Below, in pieces: positions 6,314-6,736 of a DNA stretch of 6,736 nt. The position numbers were made by a program, and so were the translations under genes. Source of the stretch: Oligoflexia bacterium (GTDB taxonomy: Bacteria > Bdellovibrionota > UBA1018); NCBI GenBank assembly GCA_903928955.1, contig CAIYTD010000294.1, positions 1-6,736 of the forward strand. Direction: 5' to 3'. Numbering within the stretch: position 1 is the first letter of the stretch; every line of letters begins with the position of its first letter. The notes under the pieces are model-generated. The model was not told where the DNA came from, did not search any database, and saw nothing but the letters and a program-made list of their open reading frames with translations.

Positions 6314-6736
6314 TCAAAATCCGGCGCTTCTTAATTCTTCCACAAGAGCGTCCCTACAGGCTATATCTTCGTTCAGACGATTTAAATCGAAATTTTCGTT
6401 GATACGATTCAGCGCGTCTTGACAAACTGCTTGATTATTTTGGAATTGGTTTCGACGCTGCTGAAATTCCAGTCGAGAGATTATATTATCTTCTCTTTCT
6501 CTCTCCTTGAGTCGCAGCTCCTCTGTAACAAGATCTCTTTCGAAAGCGACTCCAGCTGGAATGGAGAGGTAGTCCTAATAATCGATTTTCTAAACCTGCT
6601 ATTTCTTGATCAATAGCTAGAATCGCTTGATCTGCGAGTGCTAATTGAACATTACCAAATTTGAAACTGCCACTTCTGGTGGATAGTTAATCACTTTCTG
6701 AATTCGACTTGCAAGCTCTCACTGCTGGAGCAGGTG
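6314..6736 (-). pseudogene. Frameshifted remnant of an unrecognised, coiled-coil-rich gene
   Basis: No single frame is open across this stretch, but protein-like segments join end to end. Frame A (6718-6662) reads ELASRIQKVINYPPEVAVS. Frame B (about 6665-6570) continues with KFGNVQLALADQAILAID and a further Leu/Glu-rich helix ending LLG. Frame C (6574-6314) gives 86 residues from SIPAGVAFERDLVTEEL through a highly charged Arg/Glu/Gln helix to DALVEELRSAGF and a TGA. Frame A is preceded by a stop at 6721-6719, while another frame reads PAPAV there, so a third shift is likely near the edge. Each segment runs into stops soon after the next one begins. Such chaining is expected from a gene broken by small insertions or deletions, or from sequencing errors. 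The protein looks alpha-helical with coiled-coil character; I do not recognise it. The 5' end lies beyond the window. The + strand ORF in this stretch (6419-6616) is a shadow. Confidence 0.6.

Noticed and set aside
6419..6616. 65-codon + strand ORF at the right end
   Set aside because: It is antisense to the chained protein-like segments of the remnant and has no good ribosome site. Its Leu/Phe/Ser content is what reversing Glu/Arg/Lys-rich coding sequence produces.

Overview
The window holds five readable protein genes, all compact and closely packed, plus a decayed gene at the right edge. The best guess for the source is a low-GC environmental chlamydia (Parachlamydia, Waddlia or Simkania-like). 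This rests on the B-type succinate dehydrogenase pair, whose sizes match the chlamydial ones as I remember them, and on a secreted hexapeptide-repeat protein of a kind I associate with those genomes. It is an inference from gene content; no marker here proves it.

Layout from left to right: (1) An unrecognised, lysine-rich, AT-rich gene on the + strand (31-990). Its frame is still open at the left edge, so its true start may lie outside. (2) sdhB and sdhA on the - strand (1007-3627), overlapping by one base (TAATG). They encode the iron-sulfur and flavoprotein subunits of succinate dehydrogenase with all expected ligands. They converge on gene 1 with a 16-base gap; a short inverted repeat followed, on the - strand, by six T may end their transcript. 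No membrane-anchor gene (sdhC) is present. The 81 bases upstream of sdhA hold only a 17-codon mini-ORF, then a divergent gene. (3) A membrane glycosyltransferase of the GT39/ArnT type, GT-C fold (3709-5244, + strand). (4) Convergent to it with a 19-base gap, a secreted protein made almost wholly of 39 uninterrupted hexapeptides (5264-6193, - strand), predicted to form a 13-coil left-handed beta-helix. It has its own ribosome site and a plausible promoter. (5) At the right edge, a - strand coding remnant broken by at least two and probably three frameshifts (6314-6736), closed by a hairpin.

Working together: SdhA and SdhB form the soluble arm of a complex that passes electrons from succinate to quinone and needs an anchor encoded elsewhere. 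The glycosyltransferase and the beta-helix protein both point to the cell envelope, but they are convergent and so not an operon. I see no mobile element, CRISPR array, tRNA or rRNA. The most unusual items are the loop-free beta-helix with aromatic residues concentrated on two of its three faces, the missing sdhC with the small ORF in its place, and the frameshifted remnant.
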